DNA of 64,000 nucleotides, taken from Anarhynchus alexandrinus. Taxonomy: Eukaryota > Chordata > Aves > Charadriiformes > Charadriidae. Location of the stretch: positions 2,029,715-2,093,714 of the forward strand of contig VUYV01000124.1 in the NCBI GenBank assembly GCA_008711295.1, given 5' to 3'. Below, piece after piece: positions 1-10,417 of the stretch (position 1 is its first letter; each line of letters opens with the position of its first letter). The notes beneath the pieces were generated by a model. The model was not told where the DNA came from. It saw nothing but the letters and a program-made list of their open reading frames with translations, and did no database searches. The position numbers were made by a program, and so were the translations under genes.

Positions 1-1031
1 GCTCTTGTGTGTTCAGCTGACATCATTCAGACTATCCACAGATCTCTTTACTCCTTTCATTCAATTTCTGTCTATCCCAAGTGTATGTTAGCTTTTCAGC
101 AACACTACCATGTATTTCTTGTTGGAATTTGGAGAAGGGCACCAGAAATATCCCAATTCAGACTATACTGATAACTGAACAATAAAACTTTACTGAGTGT
201 TGATATGTCAGAAGGTTGTGTTGCTTACTGAAGTTGTTTCTGGTGTCATGAAAGTACTGTGGGGAACAAAGAGCACGATGGTTATAAATACCTATGAATA
301 GGGACTACTAAACTCAGGTGCCTGGTGACATACCTTTAAACGCAGGTGATGTCAAAGCAGGGATTTAGTTTGGGGTTTTTGACTTGTTTGTTTTTGTGGG
401 TTTTGGAGTTTTTTGTCTGCAAGTAAAAAACAATGGCATGATTCATGGTTTTATTTACCTATCTGTCCATAATCTAGAACATACGCTTTTAACTGTCTGT
501 ACTTCAATGAAGTGTTTTCTTTAGAGGAGAAATATTGGAGTTTATAATACAGAGGCCTGACTTTGCTGTTACAATGACTTTAGCATATTATTGTCCCTGT
601 GAGCGGTCTCTGACTTTCATTGTTCATTTGTATTTCACATGGAAACGTTTTTGGAGATATTTTTCCCCTCCTCCTGCTGAGCACTTTATTTTTTACCTGC
701 CATGGTAGGTTTGCCTTGGTTTAAAAAGAAAATGTTTCATCTGATTTTTGTCGTGGTGCTTTCTATTATTCTTCATTCATAGCTGTTGGTTATCAGCAGA
801 TGTCTTTTCACTGCCACAGTGTAACAAACAAGAGATGGACTTTTTGACTTTTTTTGTATTTTAAGGTGCTGTAAAGATGTTGCAAAATGTCTTGCAATGG
901 GAGTACTTCAAATCTATGTTGTTAAGATGGATATATGCATAACCTCAGTAGAGCAATAGAGAATATAAAACAGGGGAAGGTAAACTGGTTGTGAGCATGG
1001 TACATTTTCTCCCATCTTTCTACTATTTCAG
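1..1031 (+). other. MAP3K9: MAP3K9 intron (partial, 3' part)
   Basis: This non-coding stretch precedes the first recognisable MAP3K9 exon. It ends with a pyrimidine-containing acceptor (CTACTATTTCAG at 1020-1031). I saw no reading frame resembling the MLK1 leucine zipper or CRIB region. The T/A-rich sequence has no recognised interspersed repeat. It is inferred to be the 3' part of an intron whose upstream exon lies left of the window. Confidence 0.75.
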
Positions 1032-1144
1032 TCTGAAAGCTCTGGTAGAAGGATACAAACAGTGGTCATCCAGTGCACCGAACCTTGGGAAGATCCAGAG
1101 AACTGTGCCTGCTTTTCCAGGATTCACCAGCTTAGCAGAGATGG
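1032..1144 (+). CDS. MAP3K9: MAP3K9 (MLK1) internal coding exon
   Basis: This is an internal exon of mitogen-activated protein kinase kinase kinase 9, a mixed-lineage Ser/Thr kinase that activates JNK through MKK4/MKK7. The exon encodes 37 whole codons of the linker after the kinase, zipper and CRIB parts, including the MLK1-like stretches [15 protein letters not shown] and [10 protein letters not shown]. It enters with the third base of a split codon after the acceptor ...TTTCAG and leaves after ATG G at the donor GTAAAG (phase 1). An upstream GTG at 991 opens the same frame, but that part is intron. Downstream, the G joins AT of the next exon to give Asp, and the acidic run DDEDSE follows, as expected for MLK1. 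The identification rests on recalled family sequence and on TTC9 as the next gene. Confidence 0.9.
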
Positions 1145-1812
1145 GTAAAGGAATTCCCTGGACTTTATATTCTCATCCCCGCTTCCACTCACATTTGAGT
1201 GAACGTCTCCTTTCCTGACCATCACTTGGTACCTTACAGCAATGTTTTCATTTTGGTGGTATCCATTTTTCTTTTATTCTTTGTGAAGTAACTACTTTCT
1301 GCTTCTGGATTTTCTTTTTGTTCACCTCTCTGCTTGTGCTTCTTATCTGTTAAGTTAACAAGCTTCTCTTCATTCCCCTCTAACTCCATGCTACCTCTCA
1401 GCTCCCTTCCTGTTAATGATATTTAGATGTGTCAGCATGGTTACACCTTCACTTGCAAGGAAAGATCCTTCTAATTTTCCTACCTTTTGCTCCTTACTCC
1501 CAAAGACATAAATTTGCTCTGGAAGTAACTGAGGTGTAGATTGCTTCTGAAATGCTGTTCTGCAATTGATCCCAAATAGATTAAAGTGTCACTAATTTCT
1601 TCTGCTTTGATAACGTTTCCAGTTACTTGCCTCAGCCCATCTGCTTTGGAGACAATAGCCTGTGAGTATTTGGCAGTTGGTGAATGATGCTTGTGATGAG
1701 GACAGTTGCATCTTCTGAGGAAAAGCTTATTTTTGTGTGTATTTGTAAGACAGTGAAATTTGCCAGTGGAAATGTTACATCCATGCAAAGTTTGTTTTCA
1801 TTTGCTTTCCAG
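1145..1812 (+). other. MAP3K9: MAP3K9 intron (668 bp)
   Basis: This is a short phase-1 intron, from donor GTAAAG to acceptor TTTGCTTTCCAG at 1801-1812. It is pyrimidine-rich near 1260-1500. No repeat or additional exon was recognised. Small open frames on both strands here have no family resemblance. Confidence 0.85.
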
Positions 1813-2628
1813 ATGATGAAGACAGCGAATGTCTTAATGGGGAGGGCAAAGTGCACCCTTCACCTGGGCACAATCAGTCATACCTCTGCATCCCATTTCA
1901 GAAGAATGAAGACTGGGATGGCCCTTCTAGTGATGCCAATGAGGAGTCTACCCCTGTGAACTCTGCTACAAGTACCCCGCAGCTGACACCCACCAACAGC
2001 CTCAAACGTAGTGGCTCCCACCACAAGCGATGTGAGGTTGCGTTGCTTGGCTGTGGAGCAGTGCTGGCTGCTGCAGGCCTGGGTTTTGATCTGTTAGAAG
2101 CAGGGAAGTGTCAGCTGCTGATTGAGGAGGAGCCAGAGGCACCCAAGGAAGAGAAGAAGAAGCGTGACAGCATTTTCCAGCGAGCTGGACGCCCACGCAG
2201 GAGCACTAGTCCACCTTCCCGAAAGATCTTCAAGAAAGACGATCCCATGTTGCTGCTAGGCGAGCCATCCACATCCCTCACCCTTCTTTCCCTGTCTTCC
2301 ATTTCCGAATGTAATTCCACACGGTCCCTGCTGCGCTCAGACAGTGATGAGATTGTGGTGTATGAAATGCCTGTCAGCCCAGTGACAGTCAAGGCTCCCC
2401 TGCCAGCCATTACCAACCCACTAGTCAATGTCCAGATTGAGAGGTTCAAACAAGACCCCAACCAGTCCCTGACTCCCACACATGTGACAGTCTCTTCCCA
2501 CACCCAGCAAAGCGGGCACAGGCGCACACCTTCTGATGGGGCCATCAAAGGGAGTGGACTAGTTGTCAATGGGTGCCCAACCAGTGGATGCCCTTCCAGT
2601 AGCTGTTTAACTGGAGCACTGGGAGCAG
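1813..2628 (+). CDS. MAP3K9: MAP3K9 (MLK1) large C-terminal-region exon
   Basis: This 816 bp exon encodes 271 whole codons plus split codons at both ends (phase 1 in and out). It continues the frame from the previous exon with DDEDSE. Landmarks in order are NQSYLCIPF, the S/T-P-rich STPQLTPTNSLKR, the hydrophobic CEVALLGCGAVLAA, a Glu/Lys-rich run, the basic SPPSRKIFKK, SLSSISECNSTRSLLRSDSD, DEIVVYEMPVSPV, DPNQSLTPTHVT and HRRTPSDG. These match the MLK1 tail as I recall it. There is no catalytic domain here. The tail is predicted to be disordered, with many proline-directed Ser/Thr sites, consistent with regulatory phosphorylation in the MLK family. The frame stays open for 18 codons past the donor at 2629, up to a TAA at 2682-2684, which is intron read-through. 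Open frames on the minus strand (for example 2111-2743) are shadows of this exon. Confidence 0.95.
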
Positions 2629-3980
2629 GTAGGTTTTCAGCCATCTTCTTTTTCCTCTTTGGAATAAAGACCCAAACAGTATAATTACTTGTTAGGAAGT
2701 AAACGTGTTGCTTACACAGCATCCATTGTGATGGCCAGCCCACAAGAAGAGCTTATGGATGCTGTCTTGACACAAATAATGAACAGAATGATGCAGTAAT
2801 GGTCTCTGTTCCAGCATCTCTGCATTAAGGAACTCTCTCTGCTCCACTGTGCTGTGAGGCAGAGCGCAGTATTGTTTCTCAGACAAAGATGGTACCAAAG
2901 TAGAAATATTGCGTGTTTTTAGTGTTTCCTTGGGATTCCATCTCTATTCCCTTTATACACGTTTGTATTGCTGTTACAATTTCAAAGTAAAATTTGATCT
3001 TTAAGGCAGTGAAAACTGGATCTTTAAAGTAGTTTGAGGCTGCGCCACTGTTGCTCTTATTCTTTTTCAAGGAAGAGGGATCTTCCTGGGTAGGTAGGGT
3101 TCTCACTGTTGACGTCTTTAGGAGTGGCTGTGACTTGATAACTTAAAAAATGCTTTCCTGTTTTCTTGCCCTAGTAATTCAGAGAAAAAAAAGGACTAGA
3201 ATAAAGAATTAAAATCTGATTTAATTAAACTTTCCCCAGTGGTAAAACAAAATGTGAGGTTGTCTGCTGAATGGCAGTCTGCAGTAAAATGTGGGTTAAT
3301 GTAGCTGAGGGCACTCATTAGAATGGTATTCATGAAAATTTAAAAGTTATATTGTGTTTCTTAAAAAAACAAAAAAACCAAAAAACCAAAAACCAAACAA
3401 ACAAAACCAAAAAAAGGACAAAAACACAAAACCAACCCAACCAAACAGAAAGAAAACCTAAAACCCTCACTGTCCCCCACCCCTAAAGAAAAACAAACCA
3501 GGAAGCATCCACAGTAGGTAGTGTTAAAGGGCTCTTCCAGGAAGTTGGTCCTACTTGCTGTAAACATGTCACATATCCTGCTGTGCAAGTGTCTCCCCGA
3601 TGCAGTCAAGCTGTTTATGGGTAATGTGCCCTCTGAAGGATTTGGAGAGTCCTCACCTCTGGTAGGAGGTCAAACCCACGCTCTCCAGTCTGAAAACTGA
3701 AGAAAGCAAGTGAGAGGATGAACAAAACTTGTTACTTGTGCTAGGTCATTGAAACAGGTGTCTTGCAGCATACTGAGAACAGTGTAGGGATAAATAAGCC
3801 AGTTATTCACTTCAGATTGGTGTAATCTTGAAGATACAGAGCTTTTAGATTCTGAATGGAGGCTTTCTGCTTTGAAAATGTTTTCAGAGTATACATAAAA
3901 TAAACTAAGATCTGTTAGAACCATTTAGCGGTGACATCTAACATGTTTCCTTCTTCTCTTACATTCTCTGTTTTGGATAG
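2629..3980 (+). other. MAP3K9: MAP3K9 last intron (1,352 bp)
   Basis: This intron runs from donor GTAGGT to acceptor TTTTGGATAG (3971-3980), phase 1. It carries an AATAAA hexamer at 2663-2668, close to the exon, and an A/C-rich low-complexity stretch near 3361-3480. No other gene was recognised in it. Confidence 0.85.
3361..3480. repeat. A/C-rich low-complexity tract (AAAAC-like)
   Basis: The stretch is composed almost entirely of A and C in irregular AAAAC/CCAAA units, with a few G. It lies inside the last MAP3K9 intron. The minus-strand frame across it (3361-3609) has biased Phe/Gly/Leu composition purely because of this repeat and is not a gene. Confidence 0.8.
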
Positions 3981-4462
3981 GTGTATTAAAAACACCTAGT
4001 CCAAGTAGAGATCCCAATGAGGTCCCTCGCCTGCCAGACCCCAACCTTGTTTTTCCTCCAACCCCGAGACGATGGAATGCACAGCAGGACCCCACACTGG
4101 AAAGACCCAAGACATTGGAGTTCCTGCCCCGGCCACGTCCTGCAGCCAGTCGGCAGCGGCTTGATCCCTGGTGGTTTGTGTCACCCAGCAATGCCAAGGG
4201 TGAATCTTCTGCCAACAGTTCAAGTACTGATACTCCAAGCAATCTGGACTCTTGTTTTGCTAGTAGCAGCAGCACTGTAGAAGAGAGACCTGGACTGCCT
4301 GCACTGCTTCCTTTCCAGGTGGGTCTTCCTGTAGAGGAGCGGACACTGTTGGACATAGATGCTGAGGGGCAGAGCCAGGACAGCACCATTCCGCTATGCA
4401 GAAGTGAACTTAACACACACAAAGCTGCAGCATATGAACTCAAGCAAGAATTCTGGTCTTAG
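3981..4462 (+). CDS. MAP3K9: MAP3K9 (MLK1) terminal coding exon with stop
   Basis: This is the last coding exon: 159 codons plus a TAG stop at 4460-4462. After the acceptor ATAG it resumes with GT, completing Gly, then reads [15 protein letters not shown]. Further landmarks are [66 protein letters not shown] and the C-terminus QEFWS. The whole C-terminal part corresponds to MLK1 with only moderate substitutions and no frameshift. Together the three exons give about 469 residues, against roughly 1,100 for full-length human MLK1, so well over half of the gene lies to the left. The tail is rich in Ser/Thr-Pro sites. Several out-of-frame ORFs here on both strands are shadows. Confidence 0.95.
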
Positions 4463-5027
4463 TATGAAATCCAGTGGGGACAGTGAGCCCCTCTAAATTC
4501 AATCCTACTTTTTGCACTGAGAATGCACTTTGAAGACAGATGAGATGGAGGGATGCTACAGAGATCATATGGTGCTGCCTCTGCTGAAGATGTGTTGTTC
4601 GACTGCCTGATTTTTGTCTGCAGTTGGATGAAACTTGGCAACTCTGAGCTGCTGACTTTTGCTGTGGGGTTTTTCTGTAGTCTTCCCTGCCCTCTTATTG
4701 CAATTTGAATCTGCAATGAGCTAAAATTATCATATCAAAGTCTTTGTTACTGACCTTGTAGGATTTGGCACTTGCAGTTAAGTATATTGGTATCTATCCT
4801 GGTATTAATCAGTATTTTCAAAACTCAAATATTACACTACAGCAGACACCAGTGTTTGATGTTTTCCCAAGGAATCCAGGACAGAAACAAGTAAATATCT
4901 GGAGACTACATTCTCTGAAATGTATTCAGATCATTAGATAGGCCTGGGAATCACGGTACCCCCACTGAAGGAGCAGAAGTAGCTATCTTACACTTGCTTG
5001 TCCTCTTTTGCTCATGTGATAGTGCAA

Positions 5028-5205
5028 GGTGGAACAGATTGCAGAGGAAGGGCATGGCATCTCCACTGATGGAGGTCTTTGAGGACAGACTAACTAGACT
5101 GTTGGGAATGAGTAGGTGTAGTCGATCCTGGCTTCAGGGCAGGTTGGATGGACTTCAATGATCTCTTGAGGTCCCTCTCAGCCCTATTTTTCTATGACCC
5201 TGTGC
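5028..5205 (+). repeat. Old CR1 LINE 3' end fragment
   Basis: The sequence follows the order of the CR1 3' end: GGTGGAACAGATTGC, then CATCTCCACTGATGGAGGTCTTTGAGG, then GGTTGGATGGACTTCAATGATCTC and GGTCCCTCTCAGCCCTA, ending near TTTCTATGA. Many substitutions and small indels mark it as old. It is 5' truncated, as is usual for CR1. Confidence 0.75.
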
Positions 5206-5544
5206 TTTCAAAAAGGTTAGGGCTTTATGGTATGGCTGTTTATTCTAGCTTGCTTTTTTGTTTCTAACCTCGATTCCATCAGCCTCCTTTTCCCACCCCT
5301 TGTATCCCAGGCTCATAGTCAAGCTGCCTCGGCTTTGGGAAGGGAATTAGCCGGAGCTCTTTCTTTAAAGTTGTGATAGCTTGCAGCAGTAAGTTGTGTC
5401 CTCTCTTTTTTTTTTTCTTCCTGTTTTCCTCCTTTCCTATGCTTTTTAGGAGTGGCCCTTGAATCCCAAGACTGTTCTTATGCACACTGATACTTGTTAA
5501 AGGCTCTTTTGAAATTGAGGCTTGTGGTGTTAGTAGTTGGATTG

Positions 5545-5755
5545 TGCAAACAGGAATCAGAACATCTGGGTTCTGTCTTACTTTGTCACTGACTCACTGT
5601 GTGACCTTGGGCAAATAATGTAACCTCTGTGCCTGAATTTCCCCATCTGTAAATAATAGGGATAATACCTACCTCACAGGGGGAGGGGTTGGGACATATA
5701 TAATAGGTATAAAGTCCTTTGAGATCTTTGAGTGAAAGGCACTATAGACATGTAA
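5545..5755 (+). repeat. MIR-like CORE-SINE (amniote MIR)
   Basis: It contains the diagnostic CORE-SINE order: a region with GACTCACTGTGTGACCTTGG, then GCAAATAATGTAACCTCTGTG, CCCCATCTGTAAA, GGGATAATACCTACCTCACAG and a tail with AAAGGCACTATAGA. This matches tRNA-derived MIR-type elements shared by amniotes. It sits inside the probable MAP3K9 3' UTR and is degraded but easily recognised. Confidence 0.8.
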
Positions 5756-6649
5756 AACTTTTATTCTTGTTCAAATATGTAAAAGCTCCTAACTCTGGAG
5801 CACAAACAGACCCCTGTCTTGAAGGAGGAAGTCACACAAATAAGGTGTGCCTATGCTCACGGTTTTCTGTACAGAGACTGCAAGTGTGTCTGTGCCTCTG
5901 CAGGTATATCTTACTGGCTTTAATGAGAGCTTCACTCTTCCCCAGTTTGGGCATGATAAATAAGGGATGTGGCCTTTATGTGAGTGTAATGGGCTAGTCT
6001 GCTTTATTGCAGGGTATAGCATATCTATTCACTCCTTTTGTACAGATCTATGCTCATTTTGGTGATCTACTGACCATTTGAGTACAAATACCTGATTTGA
6101 AAGTGGTGCCGATGCAGTGTTCAGCCTGTTAGGGGAGTCCAGTCCTGTTGTGAAGGCAGTGTAGCCAAATACTTTCTTGCAGCTGTCAGCACAGAGAACC
6201 TGAGTGTTTAGATGTTTGTAACCTGATGTTAAAAACCAGCACATGTGGGGAAGTACTGTACTTAAGTTTTTTTTTAATTCTGTTTGAGGGCTACAACCAG
6301 CGTGTTGCCATTAGTCAAATGCACCCTTTCTTCAAGCAGTTACTGTATGGTTTTGTGTAGAAAGGTCGCACATTTCTTGTTTATCACGTTCCATGAAATG
6401 TGTTTAATGGCAGAAGTACTTTTTGCTGCTTTCCCCATTGAAGGCTCCAGAGCTAGCTTTAATAATGCTACACTGGCTGCTGAAGCTGGATAGAATGTTG
6501 ACTGTGTAGACAAGGTTATTCTAGTGCGGGGCTAAGATACTTACATTTCCGACACTTTTGTTAAATGTAGGTCTTAAGCATTATTGATTTCTTAAGCATT
6601 TATCCTCTTGCTTTCCATTTCTGAAAACTCAGTTTGTGATCCCAAAACT

Positions 6650-6681
6650 AAAAAAAAAAAAAAAAAAANAAAAAAAAAAAA
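6650..6681. repeat. Poly(A) tract with one undetermined base
   Basis: This is a 32-base run of A, interrupted only by an N at 6669, the only ambiguous base noticed in the window. It is probably a length-uncertain homopolymer in the assembly. No target-site duplication or retroposed body was noticed upstream. Confidence 0.9.
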
Positions 6682-9600
6682 GCAAACCCCATCCAAACTG
6701 ATGGTTCATTTGATTGTGCTGTAGAAATAAACTCAAGGAAAGCCCAGTCAGACAGACTTGAAGCAGGACATTAAAACTATCTGTTTTTCCTAGTCTCCCT
6801 TATTCTTCTAAAAAGTCTGAAACAAAACTGGATCAGCTGTTCTGAAATGTAATGCTTTCTATGCAAAAAGTATCATTACAAAAGTCATCTGCTCTCCAAA
6901 GATAACACCTGGAATAGCTCCATTCAAATAGAAATCTTTTAACATCCATTTACTTGTGTGGAATGGGAGGTTACATTTCTAGGTCACTTGGTTTAACTCA
7001 GACCACTAAGCTTTTTCATAGTTGACCAGTTGCTTTCACTGAGTGAACTGTAAGGTTTCTGTCAAGTTCCCAGCAGGCAAGACAGCTCTAAAGCCAAGTT
7101 GTTCTGTTACCTCTTTTGCTTAGAAAAGTTGAGGATGAAGTATCAAAACACCTTCCCCATCTCCCTTTTAGGTAATCACTTGGTGAAGGTGGAGTGTAGC
7201 TGACCTATTAGAAGTATTTTGCTCCGAAGAGCATCTTCCCTAACACAAAATGGACATTGCTCCGTCAAAGGAACTGGGTAGTATCGATGACAAGGAGTCA
7301 AGGCTCCAGAACAGGGTTTACAACCTAGGTATTCCCTATTACAAAGCTGCTAGAAAGACTAGGTAGAAATGTAATTTGGGTTTGTTGTCTTTTTTTTTTT
7401 TTAACACTCCTTGGATGCAATTATCTTCACTGACTCTAGCATGTGAAATAAAATGAGGTAGTCTTTAAGCACCAACCCATAACTGTTCCAGTTGGGGCAA
7501 GAGCAGTCTGTTGTAGAAACAAAGCTGTTGGCTTTAGCAGGTGGTGGGATATTCTCTGACAAGCAGAGGGGGCTCTCAAGGCAAAGAGTTGTCAGGTGTT
7601 TTACCTTATGCATCCCAAAAGCTGTTGCAACTGGTGTCCTGAGGCCAGAGGCTATGTGCATGTTTAAGCTAGCTCAGAACCTCTCACTATATCCATCTAT
7701 CCCATCATGGTTTGATTTCTCTCCTTTCTTAATCTGTTGGGTTTTTTCCTTCCCAGCTGTGGGAGCTGGGGTGCTCCAAGTCTCCAAAGCAGTGTAGTCT
7801 GCAAGATACTGAGAAGATACAAGCCAGTCAGCTCACAAAACTTTTTTTCTACTGGTTACTAGTATTCCCGTTTATCAGGGAGACAGAAGTTTCATAATTA
7901 TGTTGATTGACATACCTTTCTAGCAGTGTTCTTGAGGAAGATGGTGAAAATCTTGCTATAAAAAAAACTAATAAAAGTATTGTTTCTTAAATATCTGATT
8001 AAGTTGCACTTTTTTTTGAGAAAATGAGGAAAAAGATAGTATGAGAGCACAAAATCACTGGGCAGTGTAAAACATAATGACAAAAGAATGAGGTAAAATG
8101 TGTTAAAGTAATTACAGGGCTCACTAAGAGGAAGTGACAAATTTTTTAACTTACAGTAATAGGATTGTTGCTGAGAGAAAGTTTTCTGGTCTGGAAATAG
8201 ATGTGTATTTTCTTTTAAATAGTCAGCTGGCAGTGTGTGTCACTAATTTATGTAACCGATGTGCTGATTTAGGAAATAGAAAAAAAATTTGCCAGCCCTT
8301 CAAAATAATGCTATCCTTGTAGCCTGTTTGTTGTTCCTGTGAAGTTGGAGGGAAAGCGCAGACATAGCAACCAGTGCAAAAAGGACAAATTTTTTTATAA
8401 GTTTCTAGTGGTCTCACAGAAATTGAGTGTGGGACAGATAGAGAGAAGAAAATCTTTGTGTCAAAACTAAGGTGATAATAGTTATGGATTTTTTCTAATA
8501 CTGTTGCTTCCTGTGGACTGCATAATGCTGTATTTTGCCAGCAAGTAGGTCTTATCTCCTTTCAATACTGTTCAGAGGTGCAAATGTAACTCTTCATAGT
8601 TGTTTTTTTTCTTTAAGATTATTATTGCAGTGGGTTGATACTCAGTATGGGGCAGGGAACCTCTATGAAAATATTCCTTTTGTAATAGTTTTCTAACAAA
8701 ATGAGTATTTTCAAAGTGAATTTTTCATGATTGATGTGGAAAGACCAGTTCTGGTTTGGCATGCTTTTATGATGAAGTATTTTTCTGTACCTCTAGGAAT
8801 GGGAGTAGTTGCCTTCCTCTTCATAGCATGCTGCTATCTTAAGACTTGAAGGACAATACTGCACAGAGATGTTACTTTAATTTGTCATGAAACCAGATAC
8901 CTCTCTTTCTGTTGAAGGTGAGGCATCAATGGTCAAGTAAAGAAAGGTCTTTGTCATCTGGAGTGTTCTGTTAAATAGAAAGTGACAGGAAACCTCCCAT
9001 CTTGAGTCATCTTTCTATCTTGAGCTTAACTTTTATTTGAAACTTAATTCATCTCTGTGGGATGAATATGGGAGCTGGAGTCCTATTAGATGTATGGAAC
9101 CAAACCTAATACTGTATCCCAGAATTCAATGATAGCCTGTTACTTTTGTAAGTAATTTTAAGCTGATATTACTGGTTTTGTTTCTTTGGGGTTTTTTGAA
9201 ACCTTTCTTCTTGGAAAAAGTGCTTATTGCTTTCTAACCTTTTCCCGTGCATTTTGGAAATATTCTCAAGAATTCTTACCGACTCTATGGCAAATAAGGA
9301 GGCCTATATCTTGCATGGTGATACAGGTTATCTTTGTGGCTTCACTTTTTTTCAGTATGAAACGAGGACACCTCTATCTGGAAAAGAAGATTTCTGATCC
9401 TTATCCTGCTGCTGTAGTACAGTTTCTTAGCTTCCATATTTATAACTCACTTAAGGCTATAATTTGGGTAAAACTGGACATTAAGAGAGAAGGGGTTAGG
9501 CATGTGTTAAAACATATTTGCAAACAAGCAATAAATACAGCATGTATGTACAAAGAGAACCAAAACATACACGTGCTGTCACAGAGGATAACTTTCAGAC

Positions 9601-10369
9601 TTCATAAACCTTTGGTTGATCATATAATTAAGATACCTTTAGGAAAGAATGTCTTCCTATGTTTTTCTGTTAAATTTCCTATTGTAAGATTAGAATATAG
9701 TGGTTTGTACAGCCAGTGGTGGTGTATCTAGCTGGACAGAAAGGATCTTTAACCAAACTTTGATATTATTGTTTTTTCTATTTCCAATCCAGTTTGTGGT
9801 TTAGATTTTTTTTTTTGTAGTTGACAAACAAAAGAGTCTTAAGAACTTACATTTATTTTTTCCTCAGTCCTACTTTCACAGTTTCGCAAGGCAGTATGGA
9901 AATATATTTATGGCTTATTCTGCTGCTTCCTCTATTGAATGCTCTAGTAGAAAGTCATGTGCTGTAGTTAGAATGTGCATTTGCTTTGGTTTTTTCTCAT
10001 GCTCAGCTTTTTTAAGCAGTTTTGCCATTGGTCTTAGATGAATACAGCTTCTGAAATTACCTAGCATTAGCTTTATTTTTGTATCTTAAAAATAGTCATT
10101 CCCAGGCTAAGAGGTGTGTGTGCTTGATTAAAAGGTTATTTCCCGCTGGTGACTGGGTGGTGGGTCTGATGTAGCTACCAGAACAATTATTATTCTTCTT
10201 CAGTAAGGATCTCCCTTTTTTTTGCAACTGAAAGTCTTCAGCGTTTCATCAGTGTTTGTATACACATTTCATCTCCTTCTGTACATGAGTGAAAAAAATC
10301 TTTTTTTCTTTGGTTCTAAATGATTAGGAACATAATTTTCTTACTGAGAATGGCTCTTGGACTGCTTCA

Positions 10370-10417
10370 TTTTTTTTTTTTTTTTTTTTTGTGTTTGGTT
10401 TTTTTTTTTTTTTTTTT
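10370..10417. repeat. Double poly(T) tract
   Basis: Two T runs (21 bases at 10370-10390 and 19 bases at 10399-10417) are separated by GTGTTTGG. The region is low-complexity and lies within the probable MAP3K9 3' UTR or flank. Confidence 0.9.

Noticed and set aside
2111..2743. 210-codon minus-strand frame
   Set aside because: It is antisense to the large MAP3K9 exon, whose plus-strand frame is clearly the conserved one.
9186..9731. 181-codon open frame on the plus strand
   Set aside because: It starts with TTG; the first ATG is about 43 codons in. It shows no domain or family resemblance and lies in AT-rich probable 3' UTR.
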